Assembly (NCBI RefSeq): GCF_016773205.1
Contig: NZ_JAETWB010000001.1
Location: 434,001 to 498,000, forward strand
Reading direction: 5' to 3'
Length of the DNA stretch: 64,000 nt
DNA from: Belnapia arida
GTDB taxonomy: Bacteria > Pseudomonadota > Alphaproteobacteria > Acetobacterales > Acetobacteraceae
Part shown: positions 17,033-25,821 of the stretch, one piece after another
Layout of the letters: every line of letters begins with the position of its first letter
Position numbering within the stretch: the stretch's first letter is position 1
Position numbers and translations under genes: made by a program
Notes under the pieces: model-generated
The model's database searches: none
Told to the model about the DNA's origin: nothing
The model's input: the letters and a program-made list of their open reading frames with translations, nothing else

Positions 17033-17468
17033 AGCGGCGCGAGCTGCGGAACATCGGCCGCACCCGCTCCGTCCAGGGCGTGGAGCGCGCCACGATCCAT
17101 TCTGGCGTCTGGTTCACCTCCGGCCGCTCGAAGCGATAGGCCGCGAGGAGGTTCGGCGCCCCTGCATCCAGCCGCCGGTAGCGCGTGCCGCCGATGCAGC
17201 CGGGGCAACTCGTCAGCATCGGTAGGTGCTCCCGCTCGTACCAGTCGAAGATCGCCGGCAGGTCGGCCTCGGCGATGTCGAGCTCGACCGTGTAGAGGAA
17301 GGGCGCCGGCCGCGACACGTCGCCGAGCGAAGCGACGAAGGCATAGGGGATGCCGCCCGTTGCCCCCACGGGTGGTGCCTCCAGCCAGTGCCAAATATCC
17401 GCCTCGTTCTCGAGGTCCTGGTAGCGCAGCCCGGCGCCCTGTCCCTGTTGGATCAGCAGATCGGCCAT
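17010..17468 (-). CDS. Small EthD-like / dimeric alpha-beta-barrel protein
   Basis: This gene encodes 152 residues and is not firmly recognised. The middle reads FLYTVELDIAEADLPAIFDW, then YEREHLPMLTSCPGCIGG and TRYRRLDAGAPNLLAAYRFE; the order of strand, helix with 'WY..EHLP', and a following 'YR' strand is what EthD/ABM-type ferredoxin-like proteins show. A role as a small oxygenase-like or ligand-binding protein is possible. GGAGGAAAC lies directly before ATG 17468, so longer forms are rejected. It is divergent from the 3-hydroxyacyl-CoA dehydrogenase gene with only 56 bases between the two starts, so a shared control region is likely. Confidence 0.6.
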   Translation of the reverse strand: MADLLIQQGQGAGLRYQDLENEADIWHWLEAPPVGATGGIPYAFVASLGDVSRPAPFLYTVELDIAEADLPAIFDWYEREHLPMLTSCPGCIGGTRYRRLDAGAPNLLAAYRFERPEVNQTPEWIVARSTPWTERVRPMFRSSRRFTRRLLA

Positions 17469-17524
17469 TCTGTTTCCTCCGCTCTGACGGCAGTATCGGC
17501 CCGAATACGGCAAGGAGGAAAGCC

Positions 17525-18484
17525 ATGGCACGGGTCGCGGTCATCGGGGCGGGGACGATGGGGCATGCGCTGGCGCTGGTCTTCGCGCTCGGTGGGCATC
17601 AGGTGCGCCTCACCGACAGCAGCGAGGCGACGCTCGCCCGCGCACAGGGGCTGATGGAGAAGGCGCTGGCCACGCTGGTCGAGGGTGGCGAGGCGCTGGC
17701 GGACTGGACCACGGCGCATCTCGCCCAGGCCGTGACGCGGCATGCCGACCTCGCGGCGGCAGTGGATGGCGCTGAGCTGATCGTCGAGGCGATCATCGAG
17801 ACGCCGGAGGCCAAGCGCGCGCTCTTCGCCCAGCTGGACGCCCTGGCGCCGGCCGAGGCGGTGATCGCCAGCAACACCAGCCATCTCGACGTTTTTCCTC
17901 TGATCCCGGAGGCGCGGCAGGCGCGGGCGCTGATTGCCCATTGGTACACGCCGCCCTATCTGGTCGACCTCGTCGACGTCATCCCCGGCCCGCATTGCGA
18001 GCCCACCGTCGTCGAAGGCGTCATGGGGATGCTGCGCGGCATGGGCAAGCAGCCGCTCGGCCTGAAGAAATTCGTCCCCGGCTACGTCGCCAACCACATC
18101 CAGGCGGCGATCGGCCTCGAGGTGCAGCACCTGCTGGACGAGGGCGTGGCGACGGCGCCCGAGATCGATGCGGCCATCATCCACGGCTTGGCGCTGCGCC
18201 TGCCGGTGCTCGGCGTCTTCGCCAAGGCGGATTTCACGGGGCTTGCCCTGTCCCAGGCGATCCTCGCCAACAAGAGCTACGCGCCGCCGCCGGTGCGTGG
18301 GCGGAGCGACACGCTCGACCGGCTGGTCGCCGAGGGCCGCACCGGCGTGCTCGCCGGCGCCGGCTATTACGACTGGCCGAGCGATCCGGCGGCGCTGTTC
18401 GAGGCGCGCGACCGGCGCCTCATCGCGCTCAAGCAGGCGATGCGGGAGATCGGCACCATGGCTGGGCTGGAGCGGGGCACATGA
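17525..18484 (+). CDS. 3-hydroxyacyl-CoA dehydrogenase family protein
   Basis: This gene encodes 319 residues. The N-terminus carries an NAD-binding Rossmann motif (VAVIGAGTMGHALALVFALG) and an acidic residue after beta-2 (VRLTD). The catalytic region follows: VIASNTSHLDVFPLIPEA and LIAHWYTPPYLVDLVDVIPG, which contains the active-site histidine. The C-terminal helical domain (GYVANHIQAAIGLEVQHLL) completes the fold. Members oxidise 3-hydroxyacyl-CoA esters or sugar acids such as L-gulonate; the AHWYTPPYL variant of the usual 'H-F-N-P' region suggests a substrate other than fatty acyl-CoA. AAGGAGGAAA precedes the start. It overlaps the next SDR gene by ATGA. Confidence 0.8.
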   Translation: MARVAVIGAGTMGHALALVFALGGHQVRLTDSSEATLARAQGLMEKALATLVEGGEALADWTTAHLAQAVTRHADLAAAVDGAELIVEAIIETPEAKRALFAQLDALAPAEAVIASNTSHLDVFPLIPEARQARALIAHWYTPPYLVDLVDVIPGPHCEPTVVEGVMGMLRGMGKQPLGLKKFVPGYVANHIQAAIGLEVQHLLDEGVATAPEIDAAIIHGLALRLPVLGVFAKADFTGLALSQAILANKSYAPPPVRGRSDTLDRLVAEGRTGVLAGAGYYDWPSDPAALFEARDRRLIALKQAMREIGTMAGLERGT

Positions 18485-19248
18485 TCTGCTACGACCTCGC
18501 CGGCCGCACGGCGCTCGTCACCGGCGCCGCCTCCGGCATCGGCTTTGCACTGGTCACGCAGCTCGCCCGCAACGGTGCGCGGGTCGCGCTCAACCACCTG
18601 GCGGATGATCCGCGCGGCGCGGAGCAGGTCGCGCGCCTCCAAGCGGAAGGCTTCGATGTCATAGCCGCGCCCGGCAATGTCGGCGATGCGGCCGACGGGC
18701 CGCGCATGGTGGAGCAGGCCATCGCCGAACTCGGTCGGCTCGACTTCCTCGCCAACAATGCCGGCACGCCCGGCAGCCGCACCAGCATCGCCAGCCACGA
18801 GCTGGACCGCATCACGGAGGAGCTGTGGCAGACCTTGGTGCAGGTGAACCTCGTCGGCGTCTTCCGCTGCACCAAGGCGGCCGCCCCGGCGCTGAAGGCC
18901 GCCGGCGGCGCGGTGGTGAACACCGCCTCCATCGCCGGGCTGAACTCGCCCGGCTCCTCCATGGCCTATGGCGCGACCAAGGCGGGCGTCATCAGCCTGA
19001 CCAAGAACCTTGCTCGCGCCCTCGCGCCCGAGGTCCGGGTGAATGCGGTGGCGCCCGGCGCGGTGGACAGCACCTGGATGATCGAGTGGACCAATGAGCA
19101 GCGCAGCGGCAGCATCGACAAGGCCCTGCTGAAGCGCCGCTGCTCGCCGGACGACCTTGCCGAGGTGATGCTCTTCCTCCTTGCCGGCGCCGCCATGGTG
19201 ACGGGGCAGACGGTGGTGGTGGATGGCGGGTTGACACTCGGTGACTGA
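18481..19248 (+). CDS. SDR-family oxidoreductase
   Basis: This gene encodes 255 residues, a classical short-chain dehydrogenase/reductase. The cofactor motif is ALVTGAASGIGFALVTQLA, the structural motif is FLANNAGTPG, and the catalytic Ser and Tyr-x3-Lys are intact in NTASIAGLNSPGSSMAYGAT followed by K. The C-terminal VTGQTVVVDGGLTLGD is also typical. Likely an NAD(P)-dependent alcohol or ketone oxidoreductase acting with the coupled 3-hydroxyacyl-CoA dehydrogenase-like enzyme. ATG 18481 overlaps the preceding stop. A GC-rich hairpin follows the stop. Confidence 0.88.
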   Translation: MICYDLAGRTALVTGAASGIGFALVTQLARNGARVALNHLADDPRGAEQVARLQAEGFDVIAAPGNVGDAADGPRMVEQAIAELGRLDFLANNAGTPGSRTSIASHELDRITEELWQTLVQVNLVGVFRCTKAAAPALKAAGGAVVNTASIAGLNSPGSSMAYGATKAGVISLTKNLARALAPEVRVNAVAPGAVDSTWMIEWTNEQRSGSIDKALLKRRCSPDDLAEVMLFLLAGAAMVTGQTVVVDGGLTLGD

Positions 19249-19256
19249 AGTGTGGC

Positions 19257-19276
19257 CGGGGCGGGCACCCGCCCCG
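19257..19276. terminator. Hairpin between convergent SDR and GMC oxidoreductase genes
   Basis: An eight-base stem, CGGGGCGG paired with CCGCCCCG, closes a loop of four at 19257-19276, nine bases after the SDR stop and just before the end of the minus-strand GMC gene. It could stop transcription from both sides; there is no strong T-run. Confidence 0.55.
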
Positions 19277-19282
19277 TGCCGC

Positions 19283-20908
19283 TCACGCGGCCAGCCGTGC
19301 CCGCGCCGCGGCCTTGACCATGTCCGCGCATTTCTCACCGATCATGATGGCCGGTGCGTTCGTGTTGCCGGACACCACCGTCGGCATGATCGAGGCGTCG
19401 GCGATGCGCAGGCCTTCGATCCCGCGTACCCGCAGTTCGGGGTCCACCACGCTCTGCGGGTCGCCGCCCATGCGGCAGGTGCCGCTCGGGTGGTAGATCG
19501 TGTTGCCGGTCTGGCGGATGAAGGCGAGGATGTCCTCGTCGCTGGCGGCCGCGGCGCCGGGCACGATCTCCTCCTCGACCCATTGCCCGAGAGCCCGCGT
19601 CTGCGCCAGGCGCCGGCCGAGCTTGATGCCCTCGATCATGCAGCGCCGGTCGGTCTCGGTGGACAGATAGTTGGCCTGGATGCGCGCCTTGGCCGCCGGG
19701 TCGGGGCTCGCCAAGGTGATCGTCCCCCGACTCTCGGGCCGCAGCTGGCAGGCGCTGATGGTCATGCCGGGGAAGGGGTGCAGCTCCGTCATCGTCTTCG
19801 AGGTGCTGAAGGGCAGGAAATGGTACTGCACATCGGGCGTCGCGCTGCCGGGCAGGGCGCGGGCGAACAACCCGGCCGTGCCGGCGCTGACCGTCAGCGG
19901 CCCGGTGCGGCGCAGCGCGAATTCGGCGCCCATCAGAAACTGGCCCCAAAGGCTTTGCGTCCGAGTGTTCATGCTGACCGGCTTGTTGACGCGATAGGCC
20001 AGCCTCGCCTGGAAATGATCCTGTAGGTTGGTTCCGACCGATGGCAGATCGTGCACCACCGGCAGGCCCATCTCCTGCAGGTGCTCCGCCGGGCCGATGC
20101 CGGAGAGCAGCAGCAGATGCGGCGAGGCGATGGCGCCACCGCAGAGGATCACCTCCCGGGCCGCGCGGATGGTGAGGTCGGTGCCATGGCGGCGGAACCG
20201 AACGCCCGCGGCACGCTGGCCCTCCATCAGCAGGCCGGTGCTGTGGGCGTCGGCGACCACGATGAGGTTCGGCCGGTTGCGGACGGGCTTCAGATAGGCC
20301 GTCGCCGCGCTCACCCGCCAGCCCTTGCGCGAGGTGGTCTGGTAGAGGCCGGCGCCTTCCTGCGTCTCGCCGTTGAAATCGTCGTTGCGGGGGAAGCCGA
20401 GCTCCGCCGCCGCCTCGATGAAGGACATGGCCAGCGGGTTGCGGTCGCGGATGTCGCTGACGGCAAGCGGCCCGCCGACACCGTGCAAGGCGCTCGGTCC
20501 CCGCTCCTGGTCCTCGGCCCGGCGGAAAAAGGGCAGCACGTCCTCGAAGGACCAGCCGGTGCAGCCGAGCTGGCGCCAGTGGTCGTAATCCTCGTGCTGA
20601 CCACGGACATAGAGCAGGCCGTTGATGGCGGATGAGCCGCCCAGTACCCGCCCTCGCGGCCAAGGCACGCGGCGTCCCCCCAGTTCGGGCTCCGGCTCGG
20701 TGGTCAGGTTCCAGGACAGGGTCGGATGGTACATGGTCTTGGCATAGCCGATCGGCACATGCAGCCAGGGGTTCCGGTCCCGCGCCCCGGCCTCCAGCAG
20801 CACGACCCGCACCGAGGGATCCTCCGAGAGCCGGGCCGCCACCGCGCATCCGGCCGAGCCGGCACCCACTACCACGTAATCCGCGCTCAACGGCACGCTG
20901 TCGCTCAT
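19283..20908 (-). CDS. GMC-family FAD-dependent oxidoreductase (choline dehydrogenase-like)
   Basis: This gene encodes 541 residues, normal for GMC oxidoreductases. The FAD motif is VVVGAGSAGCAVAARLSEDP with LLEAG; GMC signature 1 is WPRGRVLGGSSAINGLLYVR; and the C-terminus contains the active-site histidine in TIYHPSGTCRMGGDP and asparagine/histidine region in VVSGNTNAPAIMIGEKCADM. It should oxidise a primary alcohol such as choline or another polyol to the aldehyde; the substrate is not defined by sequence. GGGAGGAAG lies before ATG 20908. It diverges from the FAD-linked oxidase gene at 21003 with 94 bases between starts. Confidence 0.85.
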   Translation of the reverse strand: MSDSVPLSADYVVVGAGSAGCAVAARLSEDPSVRVVLLEAGARDRNPWLHVPIGYAKTMYHPTLSWNLTTEPEPELGGRRVPWPRGRVLGGSSAINGLLYVRGQHEDYDHWRQLGCTGWSFEDVLPFFRRAEDQERGPSALHGVGGPLAVSDIRDRNPLAMSFIEAAAELGFPRNDDFNGETQEGAGLYQTTSRKGWRVSAATAYLKPVRNRPNLIVVADAHSTGLLMEGQRAAGVRFRRHGTDLTIRAAREVILCGGAIASPHLLLLSGIGPAEHLQEMGLPVVHDLPSVGTNLQDHFQARLAYRVNKPVSMNTRTQSLWGQFLMGAEFALRRTGPLTVSAGTAGLFARALPGSATPDVQYHFLPFSTSKTMTELHPFPGMTISACQLRPESRGTITLASPDPAAKARIQANYLSTETDRRCMIEGIKLGRRLAQTRALGQWVEEEIVPGAAAASDEDILAFIRQTGNTIYHPSGTCRMGGDPQSVVDPELRVRGIEGLRIADASIMPTVVSGNTNAPAIMIGEKCADMVKAAARARLAA

Positions 20909-21002
20909 TGCGCTTCCTCCCGCATGGGTGCCAGTGAAGCCGTGTTGCACCCGCGCGCCAAGGGGCTTGCCGAGTGGAATCCGCGGCGGGAGACTGGCGG
21001 CC

Positions 21003-22415
21003 ATGTCCATGCTCGACGCCCTGGCCGACGCCGTCGGCCCAAAAAACTGCCTGACCACCCCGGAGGAGATGGCCGCCTATGCGGTGGACTGGCGCGGCAC
21101 CTCCCGCGCCGTGCCGCTCGCCGTGCTGAAGCCCGGCACGGTCGAGGAGGTTTCGGCCGTCCTCCGCCTCGCCAGCAAGGCCGGCATCCCCGTGGTGCCC
21201 GCCGGCGGCCGCACCGGCCTCGCCGGCGCCGCGGTGCCGAGGCCGGGTGGCCCTCCCTCCCTGGTCCTCAGCCTCGAACGGTTGAACCGCATCCGCGACG
21301 TCGATGCGCGCGACTTCTCCCTCGTCGCCGAGGCCGGCTGCGTCATCCAGCAGGTGCAGCAGGCCGCTCTCGCGGTGGACCGGCTCTTCCCCATCGCCTG
21401 GGGTGCCCAGGGCACGGCGCAGATCGGCGGCATGCTGGGGACGAATGCCGGAGGCATCCGTACCATCCGCTGGGGCAATGCGCGGGAGCTGGTGCTCGGC
21501 CTCGAAATCGTACTCGCCGATGGCCGCGTGCTGAACGACCTGCGCCGCGTGCGCAAGGACAATAGCGGCTATGCGCTGCGCCACCTCTTCATCGGCGCCG
21601 AGGGCACGCTCGGCGTCATCACTGCCGCCGCGCTCCGCCTGGTGCCGCCGATGCTCGCCGTCGAGACCGCATTCCTCGCCGTCCCTTCGCCCGATGCCGC
21701 GCTCTCGCTGCTGGGCCGCATGCAGGGTGCGGGGGCGGAGCTGATCGCCTTCGAGCTGATCAATCGCCTTTGCCTGGAGATGGTGGCCCGGCATGGCCCG
21801 CAGCTCCGCCTGCCGCTGCCGCTGGAGAGCCCGTGGTACGTGATGGTGGAACTTGCCGCGCCACACCCGGCGGTGCCCGTCCGCGCCATGTTGGAGACGG
21901 CGCTGGAAGCCGCGCTGGAGGCCGGGGAATGCACCGATGCCGTCCCTGCCGAAAGCGAGGCCCAGCGCCTCGCCTTCTGGCGCATCCGCGAGGATTTTCC
22001 TGAATTCGGCCGGATGGATGGCCCCTCCATCCCGACCGACACCGCCGTGCCCGTCTCCGCCGTCCCCGAATTCCTGGCCCGCACCGAAGCGGCGCTCGCC
22101 GAGCGCTGGCCGGAAGGCCGGATGTTCGCCATCGGCCATGCCGGCGACGGCAACATCCATGTCAGCCTGAAGGCGCCACCCGGCACGACCCATGCCGACT
22201 GGGTCGCCCGCGCCGCCGGCGCCGACATGCTGGTGAACCAGATCGCCACCTCGCTCGGCGGCAGCTTCAGCGCCGAGCACGGCATCGGCACCAGCAAGCT
22301 GCACGCCATGCAGGCGCTGAAGGACCCGCTGGCGCTGGAGCTGATGCGGCGGATCAAGGCGACCCTCGACCCGCAGGGCATCATGAACCCGGGGAAGGTG
22401 CTCCCCTCGAACTAA
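21003..22415 (+). CDS. FAD-linked oxidase (GlcD / D-2-hydroxyglutarate dehydrogenase type)
   Basis: This gene encodes 470 residues. The PCMH-type FAD domain is visible in VVPAGGRTGLAGAAVPRPGG, AQIGGMLGTNAGGIRTIRWG, and FIGAEGTLGVITAAALRLVP; the C-terminal substrate domain has FAIGHAGDGNIHVSLK and GSFSAEHGIGTSKLHAMQ. These match D-lactate, glycolate (GlcD) or D-2-hydroxyglutarate dehydrogenases. No glcE or glcF partner is next to it, which favours a single-subunit D-2-hydroxyacid dehydrogenase. The start at 21003 follows GGGAGACTGG; an in-frame extension to 20928 is Cys/Arg-rich and unlikely. The 3' end overlaps the convergent M20 peptidase gene by four bases. Confidence 0.82.
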   Translation: MSMLDALADAVGPKNCLTTPEEMAAYAVDWRGTSRAVPLAVLKPGTVEEVSAVLRLASKAGIPVVPAGGRTGLAGAAVPRPGGPPSLVLSLERLNRIRDVDARDFSLVAEAGCVIQQVQQAALAVDRLFPIAWGAQGTAQIGGMLGTNAGGIRTIRWGNARELVLGLEIVLADGRVLNDLRRVRKDNSGYALRHLFIGAEGTLGVITAAALRLVPPMLAVETAFLAVPSPDAALSLLGRMQGAGAELIAFELINRLCLEMVARHGPQLRLPLPLESPWYVMVELAAPHPAVPVRAMLETALEAALEAGECTDAVPAESEAQRLAFWRIREDFPEFGRMDGPSIPTDTAVPVSAVPEFLARTEAALAERWPEGRMFAIGHAGDGNIHVSLKAPPGTTHADWVARAAGADMLVNQIATSLGGSFSAEHGIGTSKLHAMQALKDPLALELMRRIKATLDPQGIMNPGKVLPSN

Positions 22416-23803
22416 CCGCGAGCAAAGGCCGCCAGCATCCGCGCATGGCTGCGAGCACCCTTGTGCAAGCAGCGCAGCTCGAATTTCTCGTTCGGGCTGT
22501 GGACCTGGTCGTCATTCAGCCCGAAGCCGACCAGCAGGCTGTCGAGCCCGAGCAGCCGCTGCATGCTCTCGACCACGGGGATCGACCCGCCGCTGCCGAT
22601 CAGCACCGCCGGCCGGCCGTATTCCTCGGCCAGCGCCCCGCGCGCCGCGCCGACCCAGCGGCTATCCGCCGGCACCTCGATCCCCGGCGTCGTGGTGAAG
22701 ACCTGCACCTCGGCCTTGGCGTCGGGCGGCAGCCGCTCGGCGACGAAGCGGCGGATGCCCTCCGCCACCTTCGCCGGATCCTGCCCCGGCACCAGCCGGC
22801 AAGAGAGCTTGGCATGCGCTTCCGCCGCGATGACGGTCTTGCTGCCATCGCCTGTATAGCCGCCCCAGATGCCGTTCAAATCCGCGGTCGGCCTTGCCCA
22901 GAGCCGCTCCAGCGCGCTCCGCCCGCGCTCGCCGGCCGGTGTTGCCAGCCCGATATCGCCGAGGAAGGCGCCCTCGTCGAAGCCGAGGCTGTCCCATTCG
23001 ACCCGCTGCGCATTGGTGATCTCGGCGATGCCCTCATAGAAGCCAGGAATCTGCACCCGCCCGTTCTCGTCATGCAGCCCGCCCATGATGCGGGACAATG
23101 CATTGATCGGGTTGAGCGCCGCCCCGCCATAGATGCCGGAATGCAGGTCGCGCGAGGCCGCCTTCAGGTCGATCTGCGCATAGACCATGCCTCGCAGCCG
23201 CGTGGTGATGGCGGGCGTGTCGATATCCCACATTCCCGTATCGCTGATGACTGCGACATCGGCCGCCAGCTCGCCCTTGTTGGCGGCGAGGAAGGCATCG
23301 AGGCTCGGCGAGCCCACCTCCTCCTCGCCCTCGATGAGCACGGAGACGCGGCAGGGCGGGCCGCCGGCGATCTCATGCCAGGCCCGCAGCGCCTCCAGCC
23401 ACATTGCCGTCTGGCCCTTGTCGTCCACCGCGCCGCGCGCGACGACACGCCGCCCATGCGGCCCCTCGACCACCAGCGGCTCGAAGGGCGGCGAGGTCCA
23501 AAGCGCCAGCGGATCCGCCGGCTGCACGTCGTAATGCCCATAGAACAGCAGATGCGGCGCATCGCCGCCCGGCCCCGGGTGATGGGCGACGACGACGGGA
23601 TGCCCCGCAGTCGGCCTGATCTGCGCATCGAACCCCATGCCGCCAAGCTGGTCGCGCACCCATTCGGCGGCGCGAAGGCAATCCCCCGCATGCGCCGGCT
23701 GCGCGCTGATGCTCGGGATGCGGAGCCAGTCGATGAGCCGTGCCTCCGCCGCGGGGGCATCGGCATCAAGGCGGGCGAGGATGTCGGTGAGATTGGCCTT
23801 CAT
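22412..23803 (-). CDS. M20-family dipeptidase/metallopeptidase
   Basis: This gene encodes 463 residues, the size of M20 dipeptidases (PepV/CNDP group). The two-metal site is readable in order: LLFYGHYDVQPADPLALW, VARGAVDDKGQTAMW, and LIEGEEEVGSPSLDAFLA, with a later histidine in DLHSGIYGGAALNPINALS and the final HSPNEKFELRCLHKG. It should hydrolyse dipeptides or N-acyl amino acids in the cytosol. ATG 23803 overlaps the stop of the ABC ATPase gene (ATGA), so it is the last gene of the transporter operon. The natural reading is that imported peptides are cleaved by this enzyme. Confidence 0.88.
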   Translation of the reverse strand: MKANLTDILARLDADAPAAEARLIDWLRIPSISAQPAHAGDCLRAAEWVRDQLGGMGFDAQIRPTAGHPVVVAHHPGPGGDAPHLLFYGHYDVQPADPLALWTSPPFEPLVVEGPHGRRVVARGAVDDKGQTAMWLEALRAWHEIAGGPPCRVSVLIEGEEEVGSPSLDAFLAANKGELAADVAVISDTGMWDIDTPAITTRLRGMVYAQIDLKAASRDLHSGIYGGAALNPINALSRIMGGLHDENGRVQIPGFYEGIAEITNAQRVEWDSLGFDEGAFLGDIGLATPAGERGRSALERLWARPTADLNGIWGGYTGDGSKTVIAAEAHAKLSCRLVPGQDPAKVAEGIRRFVAERLPPDAKAEVQVFTTTPGIEVPADSRWVGAARGALAEEYGRPAVLIGSGGSIPVVESMQRLLGLDSLLVGFGLNDDQVHSPNEKFELRCLHKGARSHARMLAAFARG

Positions 23804-25821
23804 GCCACCAGTCCAGCATGGGAGAACCCGCCCGGGAAGTGGCAAGCGACCCACCGCCCGGCCTCAGCTTCGACAAGCGGCGGCATTGTTTCGCAGACCG
23901 GCTGCGCGATCGGGCACCGTCCACGGAACGGGCAACCCTGCGGCGGCGCCAGCGTGCTCGGCGGCTCCCCTTGCAGCAACACCCGCTGCCGCCCCGGCTC
24001 CGGCACGGCGGAGATCAGCACGCCGGTGTAAGGATGCAGCGGCCGGGCGAAGAGCGCCTCCGCCGGCGCGCTTTCCATCACGCGGCCGAGATAAAGCACC
24101 GCAACGCGGTCGCAGAGGTGCCTCACCACCGCCAGGTCATGCGCGATGAAGAGGTAGGTGAGCCCCATCCGCTGCTGCAGGTCGAGCATCAGGTTCAGGA
24201 TCTGTGCCTGGATATTAACGTCGAGCGCGCTGATCGGCTCGTCGGCGACGATCATCTCCGGCTCCAGCGCCAGCGCCCGCGCGATGGAGATGCGCTGCCG
24301 CTGCCCGCCGCTGAACTCATGTGGGAAGCGCGAGACCCAGGCCGGATTGAGCCCTACCATGTCCAGCAACGCCCCGACGCGCTCCCGCGCCTCCGCCCCG
24401 CGCCGCGCCAGCCCATGCGCGACCAGCGGCTCCGCCAGCGTGTCGCCGATGGTCATGCGCGGGTTGAGCGAGGCGTAAGGGTCCTGGAAGACCATCTGCA
24501 TCCGCCGCCGCAACGGACGGATCGCGGCCGGGCTCGCCTGCGCTATCTCCTGCCCGTCGAAAAGGATGCTCCCTTCCGTCGGCGCATGGATGCGGGTGAC
24601 GAGCCGCGCCACCGTCGACTTGCCGCAGCCGCTCTCGCCGACGACGCCGAGCGTTTCGCCCCGCGCCAAGTCGAGATCGATGCCGTTCACCGCATGCACC
24701 ACCCTCCGCGGCGCGAAGAGGCTCTCGCGCGGCAGCGGGAAATGCTTCACCAACCCACGTACGGATAGCAGCGGCTCAGCGGCCGGGGGAAGGGGTGCAC
24801 GCACCCCGCCGAACCCAGCACCCCCCGCCTTTGGCAACACCGCACCCGCCTGCGTCACCCAACACCGCGCCAGCCGCCCCGGCGCCACCTCGGCCAGCGG
24901 CGGATGCTCCCTCTCGCAGCGCTCGACCTTGAACGGACAGCGCGGCGCAAACCGGCACCCTTGCGGCAGGTTCAGCGCATCCGGCGGCGCCCCCTCGATG
25001 CTGACAAGCCGCCGGTCCGCGCCCAGCGGTTGGTCGATCCGCGGCACCGCATTCACCAGCGCCCAGGCGTAAGGGTGGCGCGGATCGGCCAGCACCGCTT
25101 CGGTCGCCGCCTCCTCCACCACCTCGCCCGCATACATCACCGCGACACGCCGGCACACGCTGCCGATCACCCCGAGATCGTGGCTGATGAGCAGGATCGC
25201 CGTGCCGAATTCCGCATTGAGCCGGCGCAGCAGGTCGAGGATCTGCGCCTGGATCGTGACGTCGAGCGCCGTCGTCGGCTCGTCGGCGATCAGCAGCGCC
25301 GGGTCGTTGGCGAAGCCCATCGCCAGCATGACACGCTGGCGCATACCGCCCGAGAATTCATGCGGGAAGCGCGAGACGCTTCGCTCCGGCGCCGTGATTC
25401 CCATCCGTCCGAGCAGACCGATGGCCCTTCGCTTCGCTTCCGGCGCCGCGAAGCGTCCATGCCCGACCATCGGCTCGGTGAGCTGGCGCAGGATGCGGAT
25501 GACCGGGTTGAGCCCCGTCATCGGGTCCTGGAAGACCATCGCCATCCGGTCGCCTCGCAATGACCGCAGCTCATCCGGCCGCATCGCCAGCAGGTCCCGC
25601 CCCTGGAAGCGCATGCTGCCGCCCGCGATCCGCGCCGGCTCCTCCAGCAGCCGCATCAGGGACAGCGCGGTGACGCTCTTCCCGCTGCCGCTCTCGCCGA
25701 CGATGCCGAGCGTCTCGCCCGCCCCGATGCTGAAGGAGACGCCGTCGACGGCGCGCACCGCCCCGGCATCGGTGAGGAAGACGGTACGAAGGTCCTCGAC
25801 CTCGAGGACAGGGGCGCTCAC
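23800..25821 (-). CDS. Dipeptide/oligopeptide ABC transporter, fused double ATP-binding protein (DppD-DppF type)
   Basis: This gene encodes 673 residues with two complete ATPase halves. Half 1: Walker A GIVGESGSGKSVTALSLM, signature FSGGMRQRVML, Walker B LLIADEPTTALDV. Half 2: Walker A GVVGESGCGKSTVARLV, signature FSGGQRQRISIARAL, Walker B MIVADEPISALDV. Each ends in the cysteine-rich oligopeptide-transporter tail (CRFAPRCPFKVERCERE and CPFRGRCPIAQPVCETM). In many bacteria these halves are separate genes; here they are one polypeptide, as in GsiA or YejF. GTG 25821 overlaps the stop of the permease gene (GTGA). Confidence 0.9.
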   Translation of the reverse strand: MSAPVLEVEDLRTVFLTDAGAVRAVDGVSFSIGAGETLGIVGESGSGKSVTALSLMRLLEEPARIAGGSMRFQGRDLLAMRPDELRSLRGDRMAMVFQDPMTGLNPVIRILRQLTEPMVGHGRFAAPEAKRRAIGLLGRMGITAPERSVSRFPHEFSGGMRQRVMLAMGFANDPALLIADEPTTALDVTIQAQILDLLRRLNAEFGTAILLISHDLGVIGSVCRRVAVMYAGEVVEEAATEAVLADPRHPYAWALVNAVPRIDQPLGADRRLVSIEGAPPDALNLPQGCRFAPRCPFKVERCEREHPPLAEVAPGRLARCWVTQAGAVLPKAGGAGFGGVRAPLPPAAEPLLSVRGLVKHFPLPRESLFAPRRVVHAVNGIDLDLARGETLGVVGESGCGKSTVARLVTRIHAPTEGSILFDGQEIAQASPAAIRPLRRRMQMVFQDPYASLNPRMTIGDTLAEPLVAHGLARRGAEARERVGALLDMVGLNPAWVSRFPHEFSGGQRQRISIARALALEPEMIVADEPISALDVNIQAQILNLMLDLQQRMGLTYLFIAHDLAVVRHLCDRVAVLYLGRVMESAPAEALFARPLHPYTGVLISAVPEPGRQRVLLQGEPPSTLAPPQGCPFRGRCPIAQPVCETMPPLVEAEAGRWVACHFPGGFSHAGLVA

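Noticed and set aside
19335-22304. A 989-codon open frame on the minus strand across the GMC and FAD-oxidase genes
   Set aside because: It lies antisense or out of frame to two genes with full family motifs; its translation is low-complexity Gly/Arg/Ala and matches no fold. Long false frames are expected at this GC content.
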